A DNA stretch of 9,475 nucleotides. It comes from Collinsella sp. (GTDB lineage Bacteria > Actinomycetota > Coriobacteriia > Coriobacteriales > Coriobacteriaceae). A program made the translations under genes and the position numbers. This document shows, in pieces, positions 1 to 6,892 of the stretch. The notes under the pieces were generated by a model. The model was not told the origin of the DNA. It did no database searches and was given only the letters and a program-made list of their open reading frames with translations. The DNA lies in NCBI GenBank assembly GCA_020025115.1, contig JAHHSP010000041.1, positions 1 through 9,475 of the forward strand, given 5' to 3'. Numbering within the stretch: position 1 is the stretch's first letter; every line of letters starts with the position of its first letter.

Positions 1-1060
1 GGGCGGCCTGTTCGTCCACGAGGGCAAGCTCATCGGCAAGCTCTCCGAGGGCGACACCGTCTTCGCGGGCTACGACCTCGACCGCCGCGGCCTGCTCCGA
101 CGCAACCACACCGCGACCCACCTGCTCGACGCCGCCCTCAAAGAGGTCCTGGGCGATCACGTGAACCAGGCCGGTTCGCTTGTCTCTCCCGAGGCCCTGC
201 GCTTCGACTTCACCCACTTCGAGGCCATGACCTCCGAGCAGATCCGCTCTGTCGAAGACCTCGTGAACGAGCAGATCCTCGCCGCCAAGCCCGTCGTGAC
301 CCGCGTGATGGGCATCGAGGAGGCCAAGGCGTCCGGCGCGGTCGCCCTGTTCGGCGAGAAGTACGGCGACACCGTCCGCGTCGTCTCCGTCGGCGCCGAG
401 GACGAGCCGTTCTCCCGTGAGCTGTGCGGTGGCACGCACGCGGCGAACACCGCCGAGCTCGGGTTGTTCAAGATCGTCTCCGAGTCCTCCACCGGCTCCA
501 ATGTCCGTCGCATCGAGGCCGTGACCTCGACCGGCGCCATCGTCTACCTCGAGCAGCGCGCCGCGCTCGCCGAGTCGGCCGCATCCCAGCTCAAGTGCCG
601 CATCGAAGAGGTCCCCGCACGCATCTCCTCCCTGCAGGCCGAGCTCCGCGAGTCCAACCAGAAGCTCAAGCGCGCGCTCACCGGCGGTGGTTCCGACGCC
701 ATCTCCTCGGCCATCGAGCATGCCCAGGATATGGGCGGCTACAAGCTCGTCGTGGCCGAGCTCGCCGGCCTGGAGGCATCCGACCTCCGCAGCGTCTGGG
801 ACACCGTTCGCCAGAAGGTCTCCGGCGCTTGCGCCTGCGTGCTTGCCACGGTGACCGAGAAGGGCACGCCCGCCCTGATCGCCGCCGCGACTGACGATGC
901 GGCCGCCGCCGGCTTCCACGCGGGCAATGTCATCAAGCAGATCGCACCCCTGGTCGACGGACGCGGCGGCGGCAAGCCCACCATGGCCCAGGCCGGCGGC
1001 AAGGATGCGCAGGGCGTCGCGGCGGCCCTCGAGGCCGCCCGCACCGCGCTCGGTGCGTAG
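1..1060 (+). CDS. alaS: Alanyl-tRNA synthetase, C-terminal part (5' end outside window)
   Basis: This is the editing and C-terminal half of alanyl-tRNA synthetase, which charges tRNA-Ala in the cytoplasm and hydrolyses mischarged Ser/Gly-tRNA-Ala. The reading frame is open from base 2, with no start, so the catalytic N-terminal domain lies upstream of the window. The editing-site zinc motif is complete: HTATH at 107-121 and CGGTH at 425-439. After it comes a heptad-like helical stretch (about 545-690), which fits the linker before the C-Ala domain. The C-terminal domain carries the usual glycine-rich signature VDGRGGGKP followed by AQAGGKD near 952-1005. The frame stops at TAG 1058-1060, and ruvX begins 21 bases later, an arrangement common in Actinobacteria and Firmicutes. 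Nothing suggests decay. The family call is secure. Confidence 0.97.
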   Translation, partial: GGLFVHEGKLIGKLSEGDTVFAGYDLDRRGLLRRNHTATHLLDAALKEVLGDHVNQAGSLVSPEALRFDFTHFEAMTSEQIRSVEDLVNEQILAAKPVVTRVMGIEEAKASGAVALFGEKYGDTVRVVSVGAEDEPFSRELCGGTHAANTAELGLFKIVSESSTGSNVRRIEAVTSTGAIVYLEQRAALAESAASQLKCRIEEVPARISSLQAELRESNQKLKRALTGGGSDAISSAIEHAQDMGGYKLVVAELAGLEASDLRSVWDTVRQKVSGACACVLATVTEKGTPALIAAATDDAAAAGFHAGNVIKQIAPLVDGRGGGKPTMAQAGGKDAQGVAAALEAARTALGA

Positions 1061-1081
1061 CAGACGGCAGGTGGGTGTCAC

Positions 1082-1510
1082 GTGGTAGCTCTTGCCCTCG
1101 ATATCGGCGGTGCGCGCACCGGCATCGCCGTCTCAGACCGCACCGGTCGCGTGGCCATGCCGCTCAAGGTCCTGCCCGCCTGCGAGGTGGAGGGCATGGC
1201 CCGCTCCTTCCGCATGATCTTGGAAGACCATGAGCCCGATGTCCTGGTCTGCGGCCTCCCGCAGACCATGTCGGGCGAGGAGGGCCCCCAGGCCGCGCAC
1301 ATCCGCGAGGTCGCCGGTCGCATCGCGGCCGCGACCGACCTCCCGCTCGAGTTCATCGACGAGCGCCTCACATCCACCGAGGCAAAGCGCATCCTGCGCG
1401 AACAGGGTTTGAATGAGAAGCAGATGCGCGGTAAGGTCGATATGATTTCCGCCTCCCTGTTCTTGCAGGCCTGGCTCGATTCCCATGGACGAAAGGACGA
1501 TCGTGGCTAA
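1082..1510 (+). CDS. ruvX: RuvX/YqgF family putative pre-16S rRNA nuclease / Holliday junction resolvase
   Basis: A 142-residue protein with the RNase H-like fold of the YqgF/RuvX family, a cytoplasmic nuclease implicated in 16S rRNA 5'-end maturation and resolvase-like activity. The strand-1 motif LALDIGGARTGIAVSD (residues 4-19) supplies the first acidic residue, Asp7. The motif FIDERLTSTEA (91-101) supplies Glu94 and KVDMISASLFLQ (118-129) supplies Asp120, which together form the expected acidic triad. VCGLP (56-60) is the conserved strand-4 motif. The length is normal for the family. The start is GTG at 1082: no other start codon exists in frame between it and the alaS stop, and an AGGTGGG-like stretch lies just upstream. 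The end overlaps the preferred mltG start by 8 bases, so the two are probably translationally coupled. Confidence 0.95.
   Translation: MVALALDIGGARTGIAVSDRTGRVAMPLKVLPACEVEGMARSFRMILEDHEPDVLVCGLPQTMSGEEGPQAAHIREVAGRIAAATDLPLEFIDERLTSTEAKRILREQGLNEKQMRGKVDMISASLFLQAWLDSHGRKDDRG
1492..1497 (+). promoter_or_regulatory. Ribosome binding site deciding the mltG start
   Basis: AAAGGA lies five bases upstream of GTG 1503, inside the last codons of ruvX. The alternative upstream ATG at 1485 has no Shine-Dalgarno-like sequence in front of it, so GTG 1503 is preferred for mltG. Confidence 0.7.
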
Positions 1511-2786
1511 CGACTACGGCTCGCATCGCGATCAGCGCCCGGAGCGCCCCGCCGGCAAGCGGTTCCGCTCAAACGCCCAGGTCCCGACCTCGCGCCCCGC
1601 TGCGAGCGCCCCCCGTCCCCGCGCGGCGGCGCCGCGATCCGCCCAGGGGGCGGCGTCGCATCCCGGGCGCGTCCAAACGCCGTCTCAGCCTCGTGCGCAC
1701 GCCCGTGTCGGGCGCACCCATCCCGCTTACGCGCAGGCCGCGGCCAAGCGTTCCGGCCTTCCTGTCATCTTGGGGGTGCTCGTCGCCATCGCCGTGGTCG
1801 CCGCGGCGGCCATTTTCGTGTTCCCGCGCATGTTCGGCGGTGCGGGCGTGGCCGTGGAGGCCGGTCAGCCGGTGAACGTCACCATCCCCGAGGGTGCGAC
1901 GGGCGACCTCATCGCCCAGACTCTCGTCGAGAACCACGTCGTGGAGGATGCCGGAGAGTATTACGCCGCCGTCAAGAAGCTCGGCGCCGAGATGCAGCTC
2001 AAGCCCGGCGAGTACCGCTTCGAGACCTTGCAGGACCCCATCGCCGTGGTAAAGCAACTCGTGGCCGGTCCCAATGTCGATGGTCTCAAACTCACGGTTC
2101 CCGAGGGCAAGACCGTCTCCCAGACCGCCCGTATCGTCGAGGAGGTCTACGGTATCCCCGCAGACGATTTCATCGCGCAGGCCAAGGCATCCAACTATGA
2201 GGCCGATTTCGCGTTCCTCTCCGAAGCGGCCAACGACTCTCTCGAGGGCTTCCTGTTCCCCAAGACGTACACGTTCAGCGGCACCCCGACCGCCGATCAG
2301 ATCATCCGCGCCATGCTCAGCCAGTACCAGGCCGATGTGCTCGACGTGTTGGACGTCGACGCCGGTCTTGCCTCCATCAAAGCGAGGTTCGGCGTCGAGC
2401 TCACCGCCTATCAGTTGCTCGATCTGGCCTCCATCGTCGAACGGGAGGGATTGCACGCGAAGCAGCGTTCGCACGTCGCCTCCGTGTTCCTGAACCGTCT
2501 TGCCGGTAAGGGCGATTTCGCCGGACGCCCGTACCTGCAAAGCGATGCCACGCTCATGTACGTGACGGATGGCGAGGTCACCGCCAAGGACATCCAGGCG
2601 ATCGACAGCCCGTACAATTCGTACAAAAACGCCGGTCTGCCGCCGACGCCGATATGCTCTCCGTCCGTGGAGGCCATACGAGCCACGTTGAACCCCACCG
2701 ATTCCAACGACCTGTATTTCTTCATCACGCAGGACGAGGAGTTCTTCTCCGAGACCTACGATGATCATCAGAAGTCCTGGGAGTAG
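1503..2786 (+). CDS. mltG: Endolytic transglycosylase MltG (YceG family)
   Basis: A 427-residue inner-membrane lytic transglycosylase that cuts nascent peptidoglycan strands and is thought to set glycan chain length. The N-terminal ~84 residues are cytoplasmic, low in complexity and rich in Pro, Arg and Ala. One membrane helix follows at about 85-106 (GLPVILGVLVAIAVV...). The external part contains a LysM-like region (about 120-200) and the YceG catalytic domain: LEGFLFPKTYTF (247-258), then LASIVERE (308-315), whose first Glu (Glu313) corresponds to the catalytic Glu218 of the E. coli enzyme. LQSDATLMY (345-353) and the SPYNSY...GLPPTPICSP block (369-387) are further family signatures, and the ending FSETYDDHQ is also typical. 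GTG 1503 is chosen over ATG 1485 because of its Shine-Dalgarno sequence. The gene overlaps ruvX by 8 bases and ends 5 bases before the next gene. All key residues are present. Confidence 0.95.
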   Translation: MANDYGSHRDQRPERPAGKRFRSNAQVPTSRPAASAPRPRAAAPRSAQGAASHPGRVQTPSQPRAHARVGRTHPAYAQAAAKRSGLPVILGVLVAIAVVAAAAIFVFPRMFGGAGVAVEAGQPVNVTIPEGATGDLIAQTLVENHVVEDAGEYYAAVKKLGAEMQLKPGEYRFETLQDPIAVVKQLVAGPNVDGLKLTVPEGKTVSQTARIVEEVYGIPADDFIAQAKASNYEADFAFLSEAANDSLEGFLFPKTYTFSGTPTADQIIRAMLSQYQADVLDVLDVDAGLASIKARFGVELTAYQLLDLASIVEREGLHAKQRSHVASVFLNRLAGKGDFAGRPYLQSDATLMYVTDGEVTAKDIQAIDSPYNSYKNAGLPPTPICSPSVEAIRATLNPTDSNDLYFFITQDEEFFSETYDDHQKSWE

Positions 2787-2791
2787 CGTCT

Positions 2792-3289
2792 ATGAGCATC
2801 TTTTCACCCAGTCGCTACGTCACGCGCGTCGAGCGCATCGACCTCGATGCCCTGTGGGCATCGGGCAAACGTGCGATCTTGCTCGACCGCGACAACACCC
2901 TCGTTCCGCGTGACCGCACCTGCGCGCCCGATTCCGTTGCGGCCTGGCTCGACCATGCCCGCGAACTCGGATTCGAGCTCATCATGGTCTCCAACAACTG
3001 GCATGTGAGCCATGTCTCGCGTTCCGCGGGCGAACTCGGCATGGACTATATCTCCTTTGCCTGCAAGCCGTTGCCGTTCGCCATCACGACGGGTATGAAG
3101 CGCCTGGGCGCCCGCAAGGATGAGGCCGTCATGATCGGCGACCAGCTCTACACGGACGTATGGGGCGGCAAGCTCGCCGGCGTCGCCACCATTCTCGTCA
3201 AACCGCAGTCCAGTGCCGATCTGTGGTACACGCAGATCTTTCGCATCTTCGAGCGCATGGCGCTGCGCGGCGTCCCCTGCGAGGAGTAG
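2792..3289 (+). CDS. YqeG family HAD-type (IIIA) phosphatase
   Basis: A 165-residue haloacid dehalogenase-superfamily protein of the YqeG type, a cytoplasmic phosphatase family whose physiological substrate I cannot infer from sequence. All four HAD motifs are visible: DRDNT (Asp32 nucleophile, Asp34), MVSNN (Ser67), Lys92 in ACKP, and IGDQLYTDVWGGK with Asp117 and Asp122. The length is about normal for the family. ATG 2792 is preceded by GGGAG at 2779-2783, formed by the last codons and stop of mltG, so translation is probably coupled. In Bacillus the homologue lies upstream of yqeH and aroE. Here it lies between mltG and aroK, roughly where many Actinobacteria carry aroE. Confidence 0.9.
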   Translation: MSIFSPSRYVTRVERIDLDALWASGKRAILLDRDNTLVPRDRTCAPDSVAAWLDHARELGFELIMVSNNWHVSHVSRSAGELGMDYISFACKPLPFAITTGMKRLGARKDEAVMIGDQLYTDVWGGKLAGVATILVKPQSSADLWYTQIFRIFERMALRGVPCEE

Positions 3290-3296
3290 CGCTGCC

Positions 3297-3830
3297 ATGA
3301 CCCCTACCGTGAAACGCGGATGCGACCACATCTTCTTCGTCGGGTTCTTGGGTGCGGGCAAGTCAACGCTCGCCCGCAACCTCGGGCGCATGTTCCATCG
3401 GCGTTTCGTCGACACCGACCGTCTCGTCGAGCGTAAGTGCGGCCTGACGGTCTCGCAGATCTTCGAGCGCGAGGGGGAGCAGCGTTTTCGCGCACTTGAG
3501 ACTGAGGCCCTCGAGAGTCTCGGCGCCGAGCGAAGCCTGCTCGTCTCATGCGGCGGGGGAGTGATCGAGACGCCCCGTAACATCGATCTCATTCACGAGA
3601 TGGGCTACTGCGTCTACCTCGAGGGTGATATCGACGATTCGCTTCGCCAAATCCGCCGCTCGGACACCCGTCCTGATTTTCGCAGCGCCGATCATGCCGC
3701 CCGGCTGCTCGAGCACAGGCGCCCGCTGTACGAAAGCGCCGCCGACCTCACCGTGGATATCCGCGGCACCTCGTTCACCGAGGTTTCCTATACCGTTGCC
3801 GAGCTTCTCTTGGAGCGTGGTCTTATATGA
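3297..3830 (+). CDS. aroK: Shikimate kinase
   Basis: A 177-residue cytoplasmic shikimate kinase (ATP + shikimate to shikimate-3-phosphate), the fifth step of the chorismate pathway. The Walker A loop is GFLGAGKST (residues 16-24). DTD (39-41) gives the shikimate/Mg-binding aspartates, FRALE (64-68) the first substrate arginine, and CGGG (85-88) the glycine-rich shikimate loop. RSDTRP (121-126) is the lid arginine region and RRPLYESAAD (141-150) carries the last substrate arginine. All the residues expected for activity are present. ATG 3297 is chosen because GAGGAG at 3281-3286 precedes it and because the Walker A position then fits the family; an upstream in-frame start at 3213 would add 28 unrelated residues inside the previous gene. 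The stop overlaps the next ATG as ATGA at 3827-3830. Confidence 0.93.
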   Translation: MTPTVKRGCDHIFFVGFLGAGKSTLARNLGRMFHRRFVDTDRLVERKCGLTVSQIFEREGEQRFRALETEALESLGAERSLLVSCGGGVIETPRNIDLIHEMGYCVYLEGDIDDSLRQIRRSDTRPDFRSADHAARLLEHRRPLYESAADLTVDIRGTSFTEVSYTVAELLLERGLI

Positions 3831-4918
3831 CGATCCGTCGTAAATTGCTTTCCTTTGGCTCCCGGAGCACCGATGTCCGTCTCGGCTTCGGGGCCCTCGA
3901 CGAGCTATCCAAATTCTTTTCCGGTGCCGTCGGCAAACCCTCTCGCGCCTATGTGCTGAGCACCGATGATATCGACGCCGCCCATGTCGAGACGGTGCGC
4001 CGTGCGCTCGTCGATGCCGGCTTCGGCGTCGTCGTTCGGTGCGTCGCGGTCTCCGGTGCGCTCGAAGCCGAATCTGCCCTTGCGCAATATGCCGAGCTTT
4101 CCAAGGCCGGCATCACCGCCGAGGACCTGATCGTGGGTGTGGGCGGCGACGAGGTCTGCTCCCTGGCGAGCTATGCTTCCCGTACTTGGTGCGGCGGCGT
4201 GTCCTGCGCGCTCGTCCCCACCACGCTCGACGCCATGATCCGCTGTTCCACGCAGATGACGCCCCTTGTCGTCTCCGGGGGCCCCTTCGTCAGCCTCGAG
4301 CCCGAGGTGTCGCTCGTCGTGTGCGACCTCGCGCTGGTGAGCGATCGTCCGGTCGAGGAGAACGGACTGGGTTACGCGCTCATGTGCGGTGCGTACCTCT
4401 CTGAGAGCCGTGCATGCTGGGACGGGCTCGGTGCCACCATCCAAGGCATCGCGGCCCAGAGCGAGATATCGCTCTCGGACGCTCTCTCCACCGCGCTCAC
4501 CGCGCGCTTGAACGTCGCCAAGTCCGTCAGCCCCTCGGCGCGTCGCGCGCTGCTGTTCGGCCACACCACCGCCCATGCCCTGTCGGCGTGCTTAGGGGAG
4601 GGTGAGCATCCCTACTACCTGCTCCTCGCCGAGGGCATGCGTTTCGAGGCCCGTCTCGCCATCGATGCCTGCGACTTCTCGGTCGACGAGGTCTTCGCGC
4701 TCGACGACCATCTCGAGGACCTCGGCATCGGGGAGCTGTCGTTCGACCTCGAGCCCGATGCGTTCATCGAGGCCCTGCGTGCCGAGCGTTTCCGCGTTGC
4801 CAACCGCTTCCAGCTCGCGCTGCCCAAGTACCCCGGCATCATTCGACTTTCTTCCATCGACGAGGAGATTCTCGAGCGTCATGCGCGCGCGTTCCTCTCC
4901 TCGCGCAAACCCGAGTAG
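3827..4918 (+). CDS. aroB: Divergent 3-dehydroquinate synthase-like protein, probably catalytically inactive
   Basis: A 363-residue protein with the overall plan of 3-dehydroquinate synthase (DHQS): an N-terminal nucleotide-binding half, VPTTL (130-134), and GHTTAH (245-250) in the metal-binding half. By hand alignment to the usual DHQS motifs many functional positions are changed. GGGxxxD becomes G106 G107 D108 with Ser112 for the Asp. VDSSVGGK becomes a stretch with Arg139 for Asp and Thr145 for Lys. The NHPxGKN loop is about four residues shorter and lacks its Lys-Asn. In the AEVIKYG motif, Glu becomes Tyr183 and Lys becomes Met186. HGE becomes Y263-Y264-L265, and DKK near the end becomes E320-R321-F322. 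Only His246, His250 and Arg239 of the active site remain. The frame is intact over a normal length and coupled to aroK by an ATGA overlap, so it is not an ordinary pseudogene. It contains ten cysteines. The family is confident; dehydroquinate synthase activity is doubtful. Confidence 0.85.
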   Translation: MTIRRKLLSFGSRSTDVRLGFGALDELSKFFSGAVGKPSRAYVLSTDDIDAAHVETVRRALVDAGFGVVVRCVAVSGALEAESALAQYAELSKAGITAEDLIVGVGGDEVCSLASYASRTWCGGVSCALVPTTLDAMIRCSTQMTPLVVSGGPFVSLEPEVSLVVCDLALVSDRPVEENGLGYALMCGAYLSESRACWDGLGATIQGIAAQSEISLSDALSTALTARLNVAKSVSPSARRALLFGHTTAHALSACLGEGEHPYYLLLAEGMRFEARLAIDACDFSVDEVFALDDHLEDLGIGELSFDLEPDAFIEALRAERFRVANRFQLALPKYPGIIRLSSIDEEILERHARAFLSSRKPE

Positions 4919-4954
4919 TCCCGTTTACACATCTTTCGTGAGAAAGGAATCGAT

Positions 4955-6085
4955 ATGTCCGAGATCATCAACGGTCCAGCCGGCCGCATCGCCCGCCTGC
5001 GCACCCTCATGGGTGAGCGCGGCTACGACGCCGTGGTCGTGCGCGACGAGGCCAATTTGCGCTGGCTCACCGGCGCCATGCGCGTTTTCGACTACACCGG
5101 CGAGTACCCGCACGTCGCGTTCATCACGGCCGACGAGTGCTTCCTGCACACGGACTCCCGCTACTTCAACTCCTTTGAGGAGAACATGCCGGCCGGCAGC
5201 TCCTGGAAGCTCGACATGGACGAGCTCGACATGCCCCGCTGGGTTGCCGAGCGCGCCCGCTCCACCAGGAGTCGCGTCATCGCCGTCGAGGACGACATGC
5301 ACATCAGCTTTTTCCGCGGCATCGAGCGCGGCCTCGAGGATTGCTCCGTCTGCGCGAGCCTGCCGCTCATGCACGGCGACCTCCAGCTCATGCGCGCCAT
5401 CAAGGACGCCGAGGAGATCGAGCTCATGCGCCATGCGCAGTCCATCACCGATGCCGCGTTCACCCACATGTGCACCGTGATCCGCCCCGGCCTCACCGAG
5501 AAACAGCTGCGCCTCGAGCTCGAGACCTTCATGTTCGACCACGGCGCGGACGACCTGGCCTTCAGCTCCATCGTCGCATCCGGTCCCAACACCGCAAATC
5601 CTCACGCCATCCCCAGCGACCGTGTGGTTGAGAAGGGCGATTTCGTCCTCATGGACTATGGTGCGGGCTACCGCGATTACAAGTCCGACATGACCCGCAC
5701 GGTCTGCGTGGGCGAGCCGAGTGAGAAGCAGCGCGAGATCTATGACATCGTTCGCCGCACGCATGAGCAGTGCGTCGAGGCGATTCACGCCGGCGTGGAC
5801 GGCCACGACATCCACCTGCTCTCCCAGAAGATCATCGGTGATGCGGGCTACGGCGAGTACTACGGACACGGCCTCGGCCACGGTGTGGGCATCGACATCC
5901 ACGAGCTGCCGGTCTTCGGCCGCAAGAGCAACATCGTGGAGGAGGGCGCCGTCATCACCGTGGAGCCCGGTATCTACCTGCCCGGCGTGGGCGGCGTGCG
6001 CCTGGAGGACTACGGCGTGGTCACCAAGGACGGCTACGAGCCCTTCACGACCTCCACGCACGAGCTGGTCGTCATCGACTGCTAG
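4955..6085 (+). CDS. M24 family Xaa-Pro peptidase (aminopeptidase P / prolidase-like)
   Basis: A 376-residue cytoplasmic metallopeptidase that removes residues before proline or splits Xaa-Pro dipeptides. The N-terminal creatinase-type domain covers about residues 10-140. The pita-bread catalytic domain covers 145-370 and has all five metal ligands: Asp234 (LMDYGAGY), Asp245 (SDMTRT), His309 (GHGLGHG), Glu337 (VEPGIY) and Glu351 (RLEDYG), plus the conserved His217 (NPHAIP). ATG 4955 is preceded by AGAAAGGA six bases upstream. The gene follows aroB by 36 bases and is the last of the plus-strand block; a strong hairpin lies 60 bases beyond. In most Actinobacteria efp follows directly, but here a minus-strand insert separates them. 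PepQ (dipeptidase) and PepP (aminopeptidase) cannot be told apart with confidence from the motifs alone. Confidence 0.93.
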   Translation: MSEIINGPAGRIARLRTLMGERGYDAVVVRDEANLRWLTGAMRVFDYTGEYPHVAFITADECFLHTDSRYFNSFEENMPAGSSWKLDMDELDMPRWVAERARSTRSRVIAVEDDMHISFFRGIERGLEDCSVCASLPLMHGDLQLMRAIKDAEEIELMRHAQSITDAAFTHMCTVIRPGLTEKQLRLELETFMFDHGADDLAFSSIVASGPNTANPHAIPSDRVVEKGDFVLMDYGAGYRDYKSDMTRTVCVGEPSEKQREIYDIVRRTHEQCVEAIHAGVDGHDIHLLSQKIIGDAGYGEYYGHGLGHGVGIDIHELPVFGRKSNIVEEGAVITVEPGIYLPGVGGVRLEDYGVVTKDGYEPFTTSTHELVVIDC

Positions 6086-6145
6086 CCGCTGAACCAGGCA
6101 CCCCCTTGAGTCGCTGTGGTCGCGTCTCGTTCTCAAATTAGAAAA

Positions 6146-6182
6146 GCCGGGCCCGTCATCACATTGCGATGGCGGGCCCGGC
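6146..6182. terminator. Strong hairpin between convergent genes, probable bidirectional terminator
   Basis: Arms 6146-6160 and 6168-6182 form a 15-base-pair stem with a single G-U pair and a 7-base loop. Read on the minus strand the stem is followed at once by TTTTCTAATTT, a good intrinsic-terminator tail for the minus-strand genes ending at 6207. Read on the plus strand the T-run is weak (GCGTTTT about 8 bases later), so it may end the peptidase transcript less efficiently. Confidence 0.8.
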
Positions 6183-6206
6183 TATGATTGCGTTTTGGCA
6201 GGTCCC

Positions 6207-6506
6207 TCAGGGGATCGTGTCCAAAAAGTCCTTCAAAAGAATCGCGACCATAATGATGAATACTCCAAGTGCTCCCGCGAGTATGAGCTGCTTTGGATTT
6301 GATTGCTTGCGTGAGGTCCCGGAATACCTTTGTTCAAGTGCCGCGAGGATTACCAGCGAGCATACTGTGAGCGTTCCGAGCGACGGAAGCTCATTTGAGA
6401 TTGGCCAGTCATCTATCAATATCGATATGACGAACAATGCCACATAGATTGCGAACATGAGAGCGCTCAATCGGCGCACTAGCTTGGCTTTAACGTCGTT
6501 TTGCAT
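6207..6506 (-). CDS. Small unrecognised membrane protein (99 aa)
   Basis: I do not recognise this protein. It has 99 residues and three likely membrane helices, at about 14-31 (SALMFAIYVALFVISILI), 44-57 and 74-92 (LILAGALGVFIIMVAILL). A short basic linker with the sequence RYSGTSRKQSNPKQ separates helices 2 and 3. The start at 6506 is chosen because GGAAGGA (plus-strand 6514-6520) lies seven bases before it; a longer version starting at 6554 would add 16 residues and has a much weaker site. Codons such as ATA (four times), CTA and AGG make it look unlike the flanking housekeeping genes. It is the last of three small minus-strand genes and is followed by the hairpin at 6146-6182. Its role is unknown; with its neighbours it resembles accessory membrane cassettes. 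Confidence 0.7.
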   Translation of the reverse strand: MQNDVKAKLVRRLSALMFAIYVALFVISILIDDWPISNELPSLGTLTVCSLVILAALEQRYSGTSRKQSNPKQLILAGALGVFIIMVAILLKDFLDTIP

Positions 6507-6550
6507 GCTCGGTTCCTTCCGGCCCGCAACTCCGCAGCGCCCGTGTTGAT

Positions 6551-6576
6551 CCATGGCCGCATCCGACCGAACTCGC
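6551..6576. repeat. Imperfect direct repeat copy 1 (partner at 7157-7182)
   Basis: This 26-base stretch matches 7157-7182 at 21 of 26 positions by hand comparison. In the partner it spans the ribosome binding site and ATG of the 92-aa gene. Here it contains an in-frame upstream ATG (6554 on the minus strand) for the 99-aa gene, but the Shine-Dalgarno sequence is degraded from GGAGG to GGATG. Confidence 0.5.
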
Positions 6577-6634
6577 CACTCACGCCACACAGCGGGCTTT
6601 GCGCGACAACCCCTTCTCGCGGTATTCTGCGACT

Positions 6635-6892
6635 TCACCAGTAGATGGTGATATACATCAGCAATTGAATCACCAGTGCCACTATGAAAACTGTGAAGGC
6701 GACGAATCGCTTGTCTTTGAACGTCGTCAATGCGTACCACGTGAGACAGGCGCAAAGCGTTGCATGAGAAATGTGATTCAAGCTTGAATCTGATAACACC
6801 TTCGCGAAGTTAAGGGTTGTGGCAACGGCTTCGCAAGCTAAATACATATAGAAGGCCGTGGGGCTTAGGCTTGCCATCTTCTTATCGTCCAT
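6635..6892 (-). CDS. Small unrecognised membrane protein (85 aa)
   Basis: I do not recognise this protein. It has 85 residues with two or three probable membrane helices: about 11-30 (PTAFYMYLACEAVATTLNFA), 41-57 (weaker), and a strong one at 62-84 (FVAFTVFIVALVIQLLMYITI). A charged loop with FKDKR lies before the last helix. Start 6892 is chosen because GGAAGGG (plus-strand 6898-6904) lies five bases upstream; a longer version from 6940 lacks a binding site. The start overlaps the end of the 92-aa gene by 11 bases, so the two are probably translated together. A 16-base perfect palindrome (6775-6790) falls inside the gene. TTA and ATA codons set it apart from the plus-strand genes. Confidence 0.7.
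   Translation of the reverse strand: MDDKKMASLSPTAFYMYLACEAVATTLNFAKVLSDSSLNHISHATLCACLTWYALTTFKDKRFVAFTVFIVALVIQLLMYITIYW

Noticed and set aside
1569..2768. Long minus-strand open frame opposite mltG
   Set aside because: Same reason: the plus strand encodes a complete MltG with its catalytic Glu, and the antisense product is low-complexity Gly/Asp/Leu-rich sequence.
4925..6136. Long minus-strand open frame (about 400 codons) opposite the M24 peptidase gene
   Set aside because: It is antisense to a gene with all catalytic motifs, encodes no recognisable family, and is the usual side effect of strong G+C bias at third codon positions.
6146..6182. Inverted repeat considered as a transposon end or recombination site
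   Set aside because: It has the stem, loop and T-tail of a terminator between convergent genes, and no transposase, integrase or target duplication was seen.
6775..6790. 16-base perfect palindrome GATTCAAGCTTGAATC
   Set aside because: It lies inside the 85-aa coding region, away from any promoter, and one such palindrome in a window of this length is not very unlikely by chance.
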